A stretch of DNA of 24,691 nt from the NCBI GenBank assembly GCA_045125095.1, contig JBGVMW010000255.1, positions 1-24,691 on the forward strand, written 5' to 3'. The notes beneath the pieces are model-generated. The model ran no database searches, was not told the DNA's origin, and saw nothing but the letters and a program-made list of their open reading frames with translations. Shown here piece by piece: positions 13,063 through 19,975 of the stretch. Origin of the DNA: JBGVMW01 sp045125095. GTDB taxonomy: Bacteria > Bacillota > Clostridia > Lachnospirales > Lachnospiraceae. Both the position numbers and the translations under genes were made by a program. How positions within the stretch are numbered: the stretch's first letter is position 1; the number at the start of each line of letters is the position of its first letter.

Positions 13063-15432
13063 CTATGCTGAGAAGATTTCATCTTCCAGTTCCTTGACAG
13101 CCTTTTCGTATGCTGCCTTACCTCCAAACTCTTTCACAATCTTCATAGGACTGCCAAACTGCTGGAACTCCGTAAGCTGAAGAATTTTGGTCTCCTCAAT
13201 CTCTTTCAAACCATCACTTGCATACTTATCCATAAGTGTACCAAGCACCTTCTGAGCAAGCTCCGAATACTTATACAAGTATCCACGCTTCTTTACATTA
13301 TTGATACGCTCTATCCTTGTAAGCGGAGCCTTGTCATACGCCAGATGTAAAATCAAATCAAAGTCATCAATATCTGTCTGTCCTGTTTCTTCTCTAACAG
13401 CGTCAAGCAATACTCCCTCTTCACGAAGTTCATCTACAATAGCCTGCTTCTTTTGAGCCTCATTCCACTTTTTAAGGAAAGCATCCAGTCTTGCATACTG
13501 TCCTAAAATATTTTTACGGGTATAGTCAATCAGACTTTCTGTGATAAGTTTTCCATCTTTGTCAACATACTGAACTCGCTCTGACAAGACCTCAACCTTG
13601 ACATCTTTGACATAGTACTTCTTAGGCTTATCGTCATCGTCTCCATTACCCCATCCATCGTCTGAACCACCAGAATTACTAGTATTTTCAGAACCATTAC
13701 CTGAGCCATCTCCATTTACAGGATTATCTGTATCCTCTGGGTTACCTGTTGGTTCTATGGGGTCATCACCACCAATATCAATTACCACCTCCGGATTACC
13801 ATCAAAATCTTTGTCGGCAAATAGCCTTGAAGCATTACGAAAATCCATAATCGTAAAATATGTCTTACCATAATCTTCAAGTAGTCTTGTGCCTCTACCA
13901 ATAATCTGCTTAAACTCCGTCATTGAATTAATGTTGTTATCCAAGACAATGAGCTTACACATCTTAGCATCAACGCCTGTTGTCATCAGCTTACTTGTAA
14001 CGGCAATAACAGGATACTTGCTGTCCTCATCGATAAAATTATCCAGTTGTGCTTTACCTTCGGCATTATCTCCAGTTATACGCATTATGTACTTATGGTT
14101 CTCATTCCAAAGGTCTTTATTCTCATTTATCAGAGCCTGACGCATACGCTCCGCATGTTCAACATCTACGCAAAAAACAATGGTCTTACTAAATCTATCA
14201 GTTTTCTTTAGAAACTCTGTTACTTTTTTTGCAATAACTTTGGTTCTTTCATCTAATACAAGAGTCCTGTCAAAATCTTTGACATTGTACTCTCTGTCCT
14301 CAATTTCATAACCATTATCATCCAGTTTTCCTGCTTCTGGACGATAGCCAACTAAGTCCTTATCAAGTCCAATACGAATGACCTTATATGGAGCAAGGAA
14401 TCCATCATTAATGCCCTGCTTAAGTGAGTATTCATAAATAGGCTCGCCAAAATAAGTCTGACTCGATGCCTCTTTTGTCTCAACAGGTGTCGCAGTCATC
14501 CCTATCTGTGTGGCTCCTGAGAAATACTCAAGTATCTTACGCCATGCCGAATCTTCCTTAGCAGAACCTCGATGGCACTCATCCACCAATATTAGGTCAA
14601 AAAACTCTGGCTTGAACTGTTTAAAAGGTTCTACTCCATCATCACCAGCCAACTGCTGATAAAGAGCAAGATAGATTTCATAAGAGCTATCCAGCTTCTT
14701 ATTTTCCACCTTAGTCATCTTGCCACCAAATGGTTTGAAATCACCAGAAATTGTCTGGTCAACAAGAACATTCCTATCAGCAAGGAACAATATCTTTTTC
14801 TTGATGCCTGCCTTCCATAATCTGTATATTATTTGAAATGCCATAAAGGTCTTACCAGTACCTGTTGCACATACCAAAAGAACTCTGTCCTGCCCACCTG
14901 CAACTGCATCAACTGTACGATTAACTGCAATTCTTTGATAGTATCTTGGTTGTTTGTATCCTGGTACATAATAATATGGCTCAAGCATTACCTTTTCTTC
15001 TACATCTGATTTGTTACTTTCAGACAAGTATCTATGATACAATTTGTCTGGAGAAGGAAATTCATCTAAGGATAAGTTCCTTATATCGCCAGTAATCAAG
15101 TCTTGTTCCACAAATCCATCACCATTTGATGCATATACATATTTAACATCCAAGGCTTCTGCATATTCAATAGCCTGCTGGAGTCCTGCCCCAACTGGAT
15201 GATTATTATCTTTTGCTTCTATAATGGCTAAAGGGAAATTAGGCTTATAGAACAAAAGATAATCAGCTCTTTTCTGTTTTCCTCTGGCAGTTACATTACC
15301 TCTAAGGATAATTCGTCCAGCAGTAAAAGCATACTCATAGCGAATCTGCTTCTTATCCCAGCCAGCCTGCTCAACAGCAGGAGTAATATATCTAGCCTTT
15401 ATATCTTCTTCTGAAAGGTCTCTCTTTCCCAT
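13063..15432 (-). CDS. hsdR: Type I restriction endonuclease subunit HsdR (EcoEI/KI-like)
   Basis: A 789-aa restriction motor subunit. The N-terminal nuclease core is RADYLLFYKPNFPLAIIEAK, giving D57 and E72-x-K74. The SF2 helicase has Walker A ATGTGKT at 189-195, DECH box at 284-287, TAT at 313-315 and motif VI QIIGRGTR at 509-516. The C-terminal region (about 605-789) resembles the HsdR C-domain that docks on the methylase. Between them, residues about 553-604 form an Asp/Asn/Gly/Ser-rich flexible linker. The ATG at 15432 is preferred over one nine codons upstream because AAAGGAG lies 8 nt before it. The gene lies 39 nt after the deoxyribosyltransferase-like gene. All motifs are intact, so restriction should be active. 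Confidence 0.97.
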   Translation of the reverse strand: MGKRDLSEEDIKARYITPAVEQAGWDKKQIRYEYAFTAGRIILRGNVTARGKQKRADYLLFYKPNFPLAIIEAKDNNHPVGAGLQQAIEYAEALDVKYVYASNGDGFVEQDLITGDIRNLSLDEFPSPDKLYHRYLSESNKSDVEEKVMLEPYYYVPGYKQPRYYQRIAVNRTVDAVAGGQDRVLLVCATGTGKTFMAFQIIYRLWKAGIKKKILFLADRNVLVDQTISGDFKPFGGKMTKVENKKLDSSYEIYLALYQQLAGDDGVEPFKQFKPEFFDLILVDECHRGSAKEDSAWRKILEYFSGATQIGMTATPVETKEASSQTYFGEPIYEYSLKQGINDGFLAPYKVIRIGLDKDLVGYRPEAGKLDDNGYEIEDREYNVKDFDRTLVLDERTKVIAKKVTEFLKKTDRFSKTIVFCVDVEHAERMRQALINENKDLWNENHKYIMRITGDNAEGKAQLDNFIDEDSKYPVIAVTSKLMTTGVDAKMCKLIVLDNNINSMTEFKQIIGRGTRLLEDYGKTYFTIMDFRNASRLFADKDFDGNPEVVIDIGGDDPIEPTGNPEDTDNPVNGDGSGNGSENTSNSGGSDDGWGNGDDDDKPKKYYVKDVKVEVLSERVQYVDKDGKLITESLIDYTRKNILGQYARLDAFLKKWNEAQKKQAIVDELREEGVLLDAVREETGQTDIDDFDLILHLAYDKAPLTRIERINNVKKRGYLYKYSELAQKVLGTLMDKYASDGLKEIEETKILQLTEFQQFGSPMKIVKEFGGKAAYEKAVKELEDEIFSA

Positions 15433-15471
15433 TTGCACAACTCCTTTCAACTTAATCATTAATACAATGTC

Positions 15472-16107
15472 TTATTGCTGGTCATGTAGCATTAGAATCT
15501 TTTCAACAAATGTTGCAACCTTCTGCTTACCATAATACGCAAAAGGGTCTACTTTTTGCTCTGGAGCTTCATGATTTACCCATGGCTCATCGTTATAATG
15601 AGTTTCAACATTTATCCAAGGGTCAACTATCTCTTTCTTTTTATATGTAAAATAAGCGAAATCATCTAGTGAATAGTAACCATTACTATGACGAATAAAA
15701 TCAATCTGTTTCCACGCAAGTTCTTCAGCTTTTTGCAGATGCTCTGCAACAGTTTTCTTTATCTCCTCTTCTGCGACATACTCTAAGAAGTCAATATGTT
15801 TTCCTAACATCCATGCATAGCATATTTCTGACCATGTGCTCTTCCCAATATAACCCTGTGGATTAATAACAAAAATTGAATCTGACATATCAATCTTTTT
15901 CTTATGCATATCATCGAGCATCATTTTGGTTTTTGTCTGAGTTCCCTCATCCATGTTTTCCCAAACTTCTGAATCACCATCATGTCCAAACAAGCCTACA
16001 GATATAACTATATTCCCTTGAAGAGTCAGCTCTTTTTGTTTCAACTCATATTCTTTTCTAAAACGTGTACTACCACACAATGTAATGACTGGATACGCTT
16101 TACTCAT
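15472..16107 (-). CDS. Nucleoside 2-deoxyribosyltransferase-like (Rossmann/SLOG-type) protein
   Basis: A 211-aa protein that opens with VITLCGSTRFRKEYE, the glycine-rich start of nucleoside 2-deoxyribosyltransferase-like folds. GNIVISVGLFGHDGD follows, then DMSDSIFVINPQGYIGKSTWSEICYAWMLGKHIDFLE, here given by key residues: D before S-D, then V-I-N-P-x-G-Y-I-G-x-S-T and E in the next helix. Those are substrate-site residues in the family. The C-terminal 90 residues are unassigned and rich in Trp/Tyr/His. Family members cleave N-glycosidic bonds of deoxynucleosides, and related SLOG proteins bind nucleotide signals in defence systems. The substrate here is unknown. It lies 11 nt after the previous gene and 39 nt before hsdR, so it belongs to the restriction operon. 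Confidence 0.8.
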   Translation of the reverse strand: MSKAYPVITLCGSTRFRKEYELKQKELTLQGNIVISVGLFGHDGDSEVWENMDEGTQTKTKMMLDDMHKKKIDMSDSIFVINPQGYIGKSTWSEICYAWMLGKHIDFLEYVAEEEIKKTVAEHLQKAEELAWKQIDFIRHSNGYYSLDDFAYFTYKKKEIVDPWINVETHYNDEPWVNHEAPEQKVDPFAYYGKQKVATFVEKILMLHDQQ

Positions 16108-16118
16108 CTAGCTCCTCC

Positions 16119-16688
16119 TTATCTGACAATATTAAAGTTTCTTCTATCCTGTTTAGCGACAGTTTTAAGCGGAAAACTTCTAAATTGAAGTGATGTTATG
16201 GCTTCTTGTCTTCCACAGGTAATGAGTCCTACATGAACTTGTGCAAAATCATTTCCATTAACATCTGTAAAATAGAACACGCTACCACTTTGTACCCTTC
16301 CAGTAAATCGAATAATATCATTGCTTTCAAGAAACTCAACATAATGACGAACAACATCAGCATCAAGTTCCTGTCCCTGTTCTACCATTCCAATCGTTAG
16401 TACACTCAAATCTCTAATACTTATTTCATATTCAAAACCTACAATAATATCTTGATTGTCTTCTATTGGTTCACGTCTACTTTCCTCTTTATACATAACT
16501 GGAAGTAGTACTGAAATCTCTTTCTGTAATTCATCGCCCTTGCCATATTGAAACACTTCTGCTTCAAAAGGAATACCTCCTTCAATCAAGCCTGATACAT
16601 ATCCAATATTATTTTCTGATACTCCTTGCGTATGATTACATACTGGAAAGCTCATTATACTTTCAATATATTTCTTACCATCCATCAT
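16119..16688 (-). CDS. Hypothetical protein heading the defence operon (189 aa)
   Basis: Not recognised. A soluble, mostly beta-type protein. GYVSGLIEGGIPFEAEVFQYGKG gives a strand-turn-strand segment near residue 34, and a second half (RHYVEFLESNDIIRFTGRV; GSVFYFTDVNGNDFAQVHVG) is strand-rich. The ATG at 16688 has GGAGG 6 nt upstream; an upstream ATG overlaps that SD and is unlikely. It is the first gene of the operon, 11 nt before the deoxyribosyltransferase-like gene, with a TATAAT box about 40 nt upstream. Leading position in a restriction operon suits a regulator or small accessory factor, but no DNA-binding motif is visible. Confidence 0.72.
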   Translation of the reverse strand: MMDGKKYIESIMSFPVCNHTQGVSENNIGYVSGLIEGGIPFEAEVFQYGKGDELQKEISVLLPVMYKEESRREPIEDNQDIIVGFEYEISIRDLSVLTIGMVEQGQELDADVVRHYVEFLESNDIIRFTGRVQSGSVFYFTDVNGNDFAQVHVGLITCGRQEAITSLQFRSFPLKTVAKQDRRNFNIVR

Positions 16689-16728
16689 GAAATACCTCCA
16701 TTCCAAACCTTTGTTACCTTACACATTT

Positions 16729-16758
16729 ATTATATATCTAGTGCTGTCCAATAAATGT
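16729..16758 (-). promoter_or_regulatory. Promoter of the nine-gene defence operon
   Basis: The minus strand has a perfect -10, TATAAT (plus 16729-16734), about 40 nt before the ATG at 16688. The -35 region is A/T-rich (ATTTATTGG) with no good TTGACA match at 16-18 nt. No other promoter of this quality was found inside the operon. Confidence 0.5.
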
Positions 16759-16830
16759 CTCCTGTACTGCCTACCAAGATATGCTTAGGTATTATTTTGC
16801 AGATGGCATACATAAATAATTTTACCACAA

Positions 16831-16927
16831 CTACGCTCTAATTTCATCAACTTTAGCAACAAAATCACCAATATCGACACAACTGTCATAATCTTTTAGT
16901 TTACATATCAGGCATCCTAATTTGCAT
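16831..16927 (-). pseudogene. Probable frameshifted small Cys-rich gene (about 33 codons)
   Basis: A strong SD (AAGGAGG) precedes an ATG at 16927, but this frame stops after eight codons (MQIRMPDM). One frame over, an open stretch reads LGCLICKLKDYDSCVDIG, then DFVAKVDEIRA and a stop at 16831. Its C-x2-C and YDSC spacing and helical end look like a real small protein. A single-base deletion just after the ATG would explain both facts. The function is unknown. Alternatively, the second frame is chance. Confidence 0.45.
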
Positions 16928-17168
16928 AGTTTCCAAGCCTCCTTCCGTAAATGCCCACATAAATGAACGCTTTGTAACAATGCTCTGGCAGACCAGCAAC
17001 AAAACCGAAAAAGCTTGCCCCTGTGAGCGTGCGTGAGGGGCGTGTTGGGGCTTTTAAGGCAAAGGTGGCAGTAGTTACCGCTAAAGCCTGCAAAAGCCCT
17101 AAATGAAGCAATATGAAAAGCGTAGAAAAACGGACATTTTCAGTTAGTCTGCACTTACTCTTGCATCG
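16928..17168. other. GC-richer structured segment with nested inverted repeats
   Basis: GCCCCT (17017-17022) and AGGGGC (17036-17041) form a 6-bp hairpin with a 13-nt loop. Next to it, GGGCTTTT (17048-17055) pairs with AAAAGCCC (17092-17099), and inside these AGGC (17057-17060) pairs with GCCT (17086-17089). The segment looks clearly richer in G and C than its neighbours. An open frame of about 100 codons on the minus strand (16917-17225) crosses it, but it also runs through a terminator and has low-complexity, unlikely protein sequence, so I do not call it a gene. Possible roles: a structured leader of the small gene at 16927, an oriT-like site, or an element scar. Confidence 0.55.
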
Positions 17169-17206
17169 AAAAAAGACCACCCTGACTTTGACATCAGAAT
17201 GGTCTT
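17169..17206 (-). terminator. Intrinsic terminator of the DUF262 operon
   Basis: AAGACCA (17173-17179) pairs with TGGTCTT (17200-17206), with further imperfect pairing inside and a run of six T on the minus strand. It lies 16 nt after the DUF4314 gene. Confidence 0.88.
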
Positions 17207-17221
17207 CACACGTACAAATAT

Positions 17222-17455
17222 TCAATTTACTATCTTGAAACTATCCTCCTCAATCAGAATTGCTATTGAACCACTCTCGGGAGGTAACCATCGCCCTTGT
17301 AGTTGGAGTGCATCATCCACGAAATCCACTTCAAACTTTGCACCTATTGGCTTACTACTCCCATAAGGGTCTTCTATCGGAGCAGTAAGCTCCACAATAG
17401 TGCCATGAGGATATCTTGCAGAATAGACTGCTTTCTTATCAATCTTCTGTGCCAT
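17222..17455 (-). CDS. DUF4314-family protein (77 aa)
   Basis: A small beta-rich domain, YPHGTIVELTAPIEDPYG ... IGAKFEVDFVDDALQLQGRW ... GSIAILIEEDSFKIV. This matches the DUF4314 layout (G-x-x-V/I-E-L ... DPY ... G-x-x-G-x-V ... D ... W-x-x-G-S-x-x-x-L). It is an SH3-like small protein common in conjugative elements and phages, with no known function. The ATG has an AGGGGG SD 6 nt upstream. It overlaps the end of the DUF3846-like gene by 17 nt and is the last gene before a strong terminator. The family call rests on pattern memory. Confidence 0.72.
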   Translation of the reverse strand: MAQKIDKKAVYSARYPHGTIVELTAPIEDPYGSSKPIGAKFEVDFVDDALQLQGRWLPPESGSIAILIEEDSFKIVN

Positions 17456-17867
17456 TATTTACCCCCTCTGCTGCTTGAAACTCTGGTAAATCATCTGTAG
17501 TCCTAAGAAATACAAACTCTCCCATAATACCACCGATAGGCTTTAAGCACTCTTCAATCACAGGAATATCTTCTTCCCTAATGCTTGTAAAGTTGCCTTC
17601 GTTATCGTGCCGACAAGCTAATATATTTCCAACAAACACATCCAGAATGTCCTCTCCATCCATGAATGCACGATTAGGACTTAAACCTTGTAACTTGCCC
17701 TCGTCATTACATATAATATCGATGGAAGAATCGAGTGACACCACTTGAATAATACCGTGTACATATTTTTGTTTGCTTTTGAGAGTATTTTCAATTTCGC
17801 CTATGTAACCCTTACAAGGAACTCCATCCACTACTCGAAGCATATAGGCTTTAATCGTCTTCTCCAT
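17439..17867 (-). CDS. DUF3846-like protein (142 aa)
   Basis: The core reads IICNDEGKLQGLSPNRAF, followed by GEDILDVFVGNILACRHDNEGNF. This resembles DUF3846, whose hallmark is a CNEEGKLxGLxxNR-A block then ....D-[IV]-[IFV]-x-G-x-[FI]. Proteins of this group are common in Clostridia mobile elements and their role is unknown. The start at 17867 is preferred over an ATG 51 nt further up because GAGGAGG lies 6 nt before it. The 5' end overlaps the last codons of the DUF262 gene by 17 nt and its 3' end overlaps the DUF4314 gene by 17 nt, so all three are translationally linked. Confidence 0.68.
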   Translation of the reverse strand: MEKTIKAYMLRVVDGVPCKGYIGEIENTLKSKQKYVHGIIQVVSLDSSIDIICNDEGKLQGLSPNRAFMDGEDILDVFVGNILACRHDNEGNFTSIREEDIPVIEECLKPIGGIMGEFVFLRTTDDLPEFQAAEGVNNGTED

Positions 17868-19074
17868 CAGAATCCTCCTCAGAACTTGCAACAGCCGACT
17901 CCTGCTCAGCATCAACAAAATCTACCCCAGACTCATCCTGTTCTTCAACGCTTGATGTTTCTGTAATAAGCTCAGAGTTTTCGTCAGACTCGTCAAATGC
18001 ATCTGAATTTTCGGAGTTGTCTGCTACGGATCTCATTGTCTCATCAACTAACAGTACCCTTACATCATCGAGATTGAAGTAATCTGCAAAGGCATTAGCA
18101 ATTGCAGTAAGACGCATTTCTGTTTTAAAACGCTTAACATTACCTGAACCCATGCCAGCCATATATTCCTCACTTAGGTCTTCACTGAAATAGTCAACGA
18201 ATTTCTTGAAATCTTCTGGAGAAATATTATTTTCCAGAGCCAGCTTACTCAAAACCATAACCATCGGGATATTAGACTTTTTCAGGAACTTATGCTTCTC
18301 TGGGAATGCCTTATAGAGATAGTCAACAATTTCCATAACCATCAATCTCTTGTCATCGTTATAAGTACCTCGAATGTGAGTGCAATACTTTGTAACCTCT
18401 GCTGTTGAGATAGCCTTCCAATCATCATAACCTTCATGTCTTGCATCCAGTAGGAGCATAGATTGTAACAAAACTTCCAAATCAGCCTCACGCCTGAGCT
18501 GTGCCAATGTAAGAGATACGCTGTGCTGTAAAAATTCAGACTGACATATTTCTTTCGTCCAACGAGCAATGTCAGTTCCCATAACAGACCTGCATTTCTG
18601 AATTGGGCTTAATGGCGTAGAATTATTCAATCTGCGGAATACTTCTTCCACCTCTTCATCGGTTGCATCTTCAAGACAATATACAGAGAATCTGTAACCA
18701 GTAATAGCATCCTTACACTCATCCGACAAATCATCGAATTTCATATTTGCCAAATCATAGACTGTGCCATCAACTTCAACCTCTGGTGTCGCAGAGCTAA
18801 GTTCATATTCGCCACGAATAAAGTCAAAAACAGATGTCAGCCTCTGCTTTGCATCAAGGCAATCGTAAATTGTGCCTTTTGCATCATCCTTATATTTCAA
18901 AAGATAAACTGCTGGCACAGGATAGTTCGCTAACATAGAGTGAATCAGCAGACTCTTTTGCAATAAATTCCACTGACTTCCAGCTCGCTGGACTGGATTA
19001 TCAAATGTAAGTGTCTCCTTATCTGCCCAAGACATCAGCGTTTTTACTCCCTGAGGTAATGTACTTTTCTGCAT
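17851..19074 (-). CDS. DUF262 (ParB/GmrSD-like) domain protein with acidic C-terminal tail
   Basis: A 407-aa protein. The DUF262 signature is present: NPVQRAGSQWNLLQKSLLIH near residues 26-45 (QR...W...K-S-L-I), then DCLDAKQRLTSVFDFI at 71-86, which corresponds to the DGQQR motif of the family (here D74-A-K-Q77-R78). FRRLNNSTPLSP at about 146-157 matches the conserved F-x-R-[LI]-N block. In known members such as GmrSD and BrxU this domain hydrolyses NTPs and controls a nuclease; here no HNH domain is attached. Residues from about 352 form an Asp/Glu/Ser-rich tail. The ATG overlaps the upstream stop as TAATG. It might be a defence component or a ParB-like element gene; the neighbours (DUF3846, DUF4314) favour mobile-element function. 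Confidence 0.85.
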   Translation of the reverse strand: MQKSTLPQGVKTLMSWADKETLTFDNPVQRAGSQWNLLQKSLLIHSMLANYPVPAVYLLKYKDDAKGTIYDCLDAKQRLTSVFDFIRGEYELSSATPEVEVDGTVYDLANMKFDDLSDECKDAITGYRFSVYCLEDATDEEVEEVFRRLNNSTPLSPIQKCRSVMGTDIARWTKEICQSEFLQHSVSLTLAQLRREADLEVLLQSMLLLDARHEGYDDWKAISTAEVTKYCTHIRGTYNDDKRLMVMEIVDYLYKAFPEKHKFLKKSNIPMVMVLSKLALENNISPEDFKKFVDYFSEDLSEEYMAGMGSGNVKRFKTEMRLTAIANAFADYFNLDDVRVLLVDETMRSVADNSENSDAFDESDENSELITETSSVEEQDESGVDFVDAEQESAVASSEEDSDGEDD

Positions 19075-19502
19075 TACTCCTCCCCCTCCTCTACGTCATA
19101 ATATTCATCAGATTGTACCTCTGATATAAATGGATTAAGCATTCCTATAGTACCTCCGCAAATATATGGAGCTGAAGCTCCATCATCGAATACACATTTA
19201 TTGGGATATGTCTGTTCCTTCTGAAATTCCCACTTTGTAAGGTCTGTATACCCCGTTTGTGCTATAGAATCGACAGTTTCCTGAAGAACTGCATTACCTA
19301 AATTACCAACAAAAATAGAATCTTCCGCATAAGGCAATTCAAGTGCCGACACACTCAAATTGAATTTCAATGCAGATGCATCTGCTATATGGTTTGCCTT
19401 TTGCACCAAGCGAACAACTTGACCATTGAATGCCACTCTTTTCTCACAAATGATATCTACAGATGTGGCCTCATAGATACCACGATTTGTCTTAACAACC
19501 AT
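19074..19502 (-). CDS. Hypothetical protein upstream of the DUF262 gene (142 aa)
   Basis: Not recognised. It is beta-rich at the N-terminus (NRGIYEATSVDIICEKRVAF), which looks like a small SH3- or OB-like module. A central hydrophobic stretch (SIFVGNLGNAVLQETVD) does not look like a membrane segment. The C-terminus is acidic (DEYYDVEEGEE). GGAGG precedes the ATG at good spacing. Its stop overlaps the DUF262 start by one base (TAATG), a strong sign that the two proteins are made in fixed ratio and may form a complex. Confidence 0.75.
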   Translation of the reverse strand: MVVKTNRGIYEATSVDIICEKRVAFNGQVVRLVQKANHIADASALKFNLSVSALELPYAEDSIFVGNLGNAVLQETVDSIAQTGYTDLTKWEFQKEQTYPNKCVFDDGASAPYICGGTIGMLNPFISEVQSDEYYDVEEGEE

Positions 19503-19514
19503 TTTTCCTCCTTC

Positions 19515-19919
19515 TCATACGAATGGCAAATCCTCTCCATAGGATGCCATTGTATCGTGTAATTCATTTAATTCTCTAACTTTGTCCAACAACTCTGAAT
19601 AGTCAAAGTCTTTATATATATACTGAACAGATGACCACAGCCACCGCATCAGATTAACTCTTTCTTTTGGAGATGGCTGAAAATCTTCAGTTTGTAAGAC
19701 TATGCATTTGAGCAAATCACGCTCCAGAGCTTTTGTATCATGCTGATAAATCAGAATGAATAATTGTGTAAAGGCTTCCTTTCTGTTCAGTTCCATAGTC
19801 TCGTAAAAACTATCCCTTACCTTATCACCAATTTCATCAACTAATTCATTACTGTTTTCACGAAGCTTCTCGATTAGTGCTTCACATTCCTGCTGAAACC
19901 GCTTTGTTTTGATTGACGT
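19515..19919 (-). CDS. Hypothetical protein that apparently uses a non-ATG start (about 134 aa)
   Basis: Not recognised. From the first ATG (19796) the product would be 93 aa (MELNRKEAFTQLFILIYQ ... SYGEDLPFV), all helical. But that ATG has no SD, and the frame is open and protein-like for 42 more codons (e.g. SIKTKRFQQECEALIEKLRE). That extension begins right after a near-perfect GAGGAGGTGG at 19923-19932. At the right spacing stands ACG (19917-19919), with ATA just before it; no ATG, GTG or TTG is available. The gene may initiate at a rare codon or carry a start-codon mutation. It lies between a small gene at 19976 and the 142-aa gene. If the extension is rejected, use 19515-19796. Confidence 0.6.
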   Translation of the reverse strand, partial: TSIKTKRFQQECEALIEKLRENSNELVDEIGDKVRDSFYETMELNRKEAFTQLFILIYQHDTKALERDLLKCIVLQTEDFQPSPKERVNLMRWLWSSVQYIYKDFDYSELLDKVRELNELHDTMASYGEDLPFV

Positions 19920-19939
19920 TATACCACCTCCTCAAATGT

Positions 19940-19967
19940 GGAGCAGGAACTGAAAAATTCCTGCTCC
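19940..19967 (-). other. 10-bp perfect hairpin between operon genes
   Basis: GGAGCAGGAA (19940-19949) and TTCCTGCTCC (19958-19967) form a perfect 10-bp stem with an 8-nt loop, 9 nt after the stop of the 90-aa gene. No T-run follows on the minus strand, so it is not a standard terminator. It ends just upstream of the SD of the next gene and could stabilise or process the mRNA. Confidence 0.65.
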
Positions 19968-19975
19968 GTGAATCG

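Noticed and set aside
13651..13668. A third copy of the CATCGTCTGAA repeat in hsdR
   Set aside because: Only the CATCGTCTGAACA core of about 13 bp matches, and it encodes part of the low-complexity linker. Coincidence.
16741..16757. TTGGACA at the defence-operon promoter as another copy of the lipoprotein box
   Set aside because: It is in the opposite orientation relative to transcription, and only 7 bases match.
16917..17225. 102-codon minus-strand frame after the DUF262 operon
   Set aside because: It runs through a strong terminator hairpin and a GC-rich hairpin region, has improbable low-complexity protein sequence, and no good SD. I treat it as non-coding.
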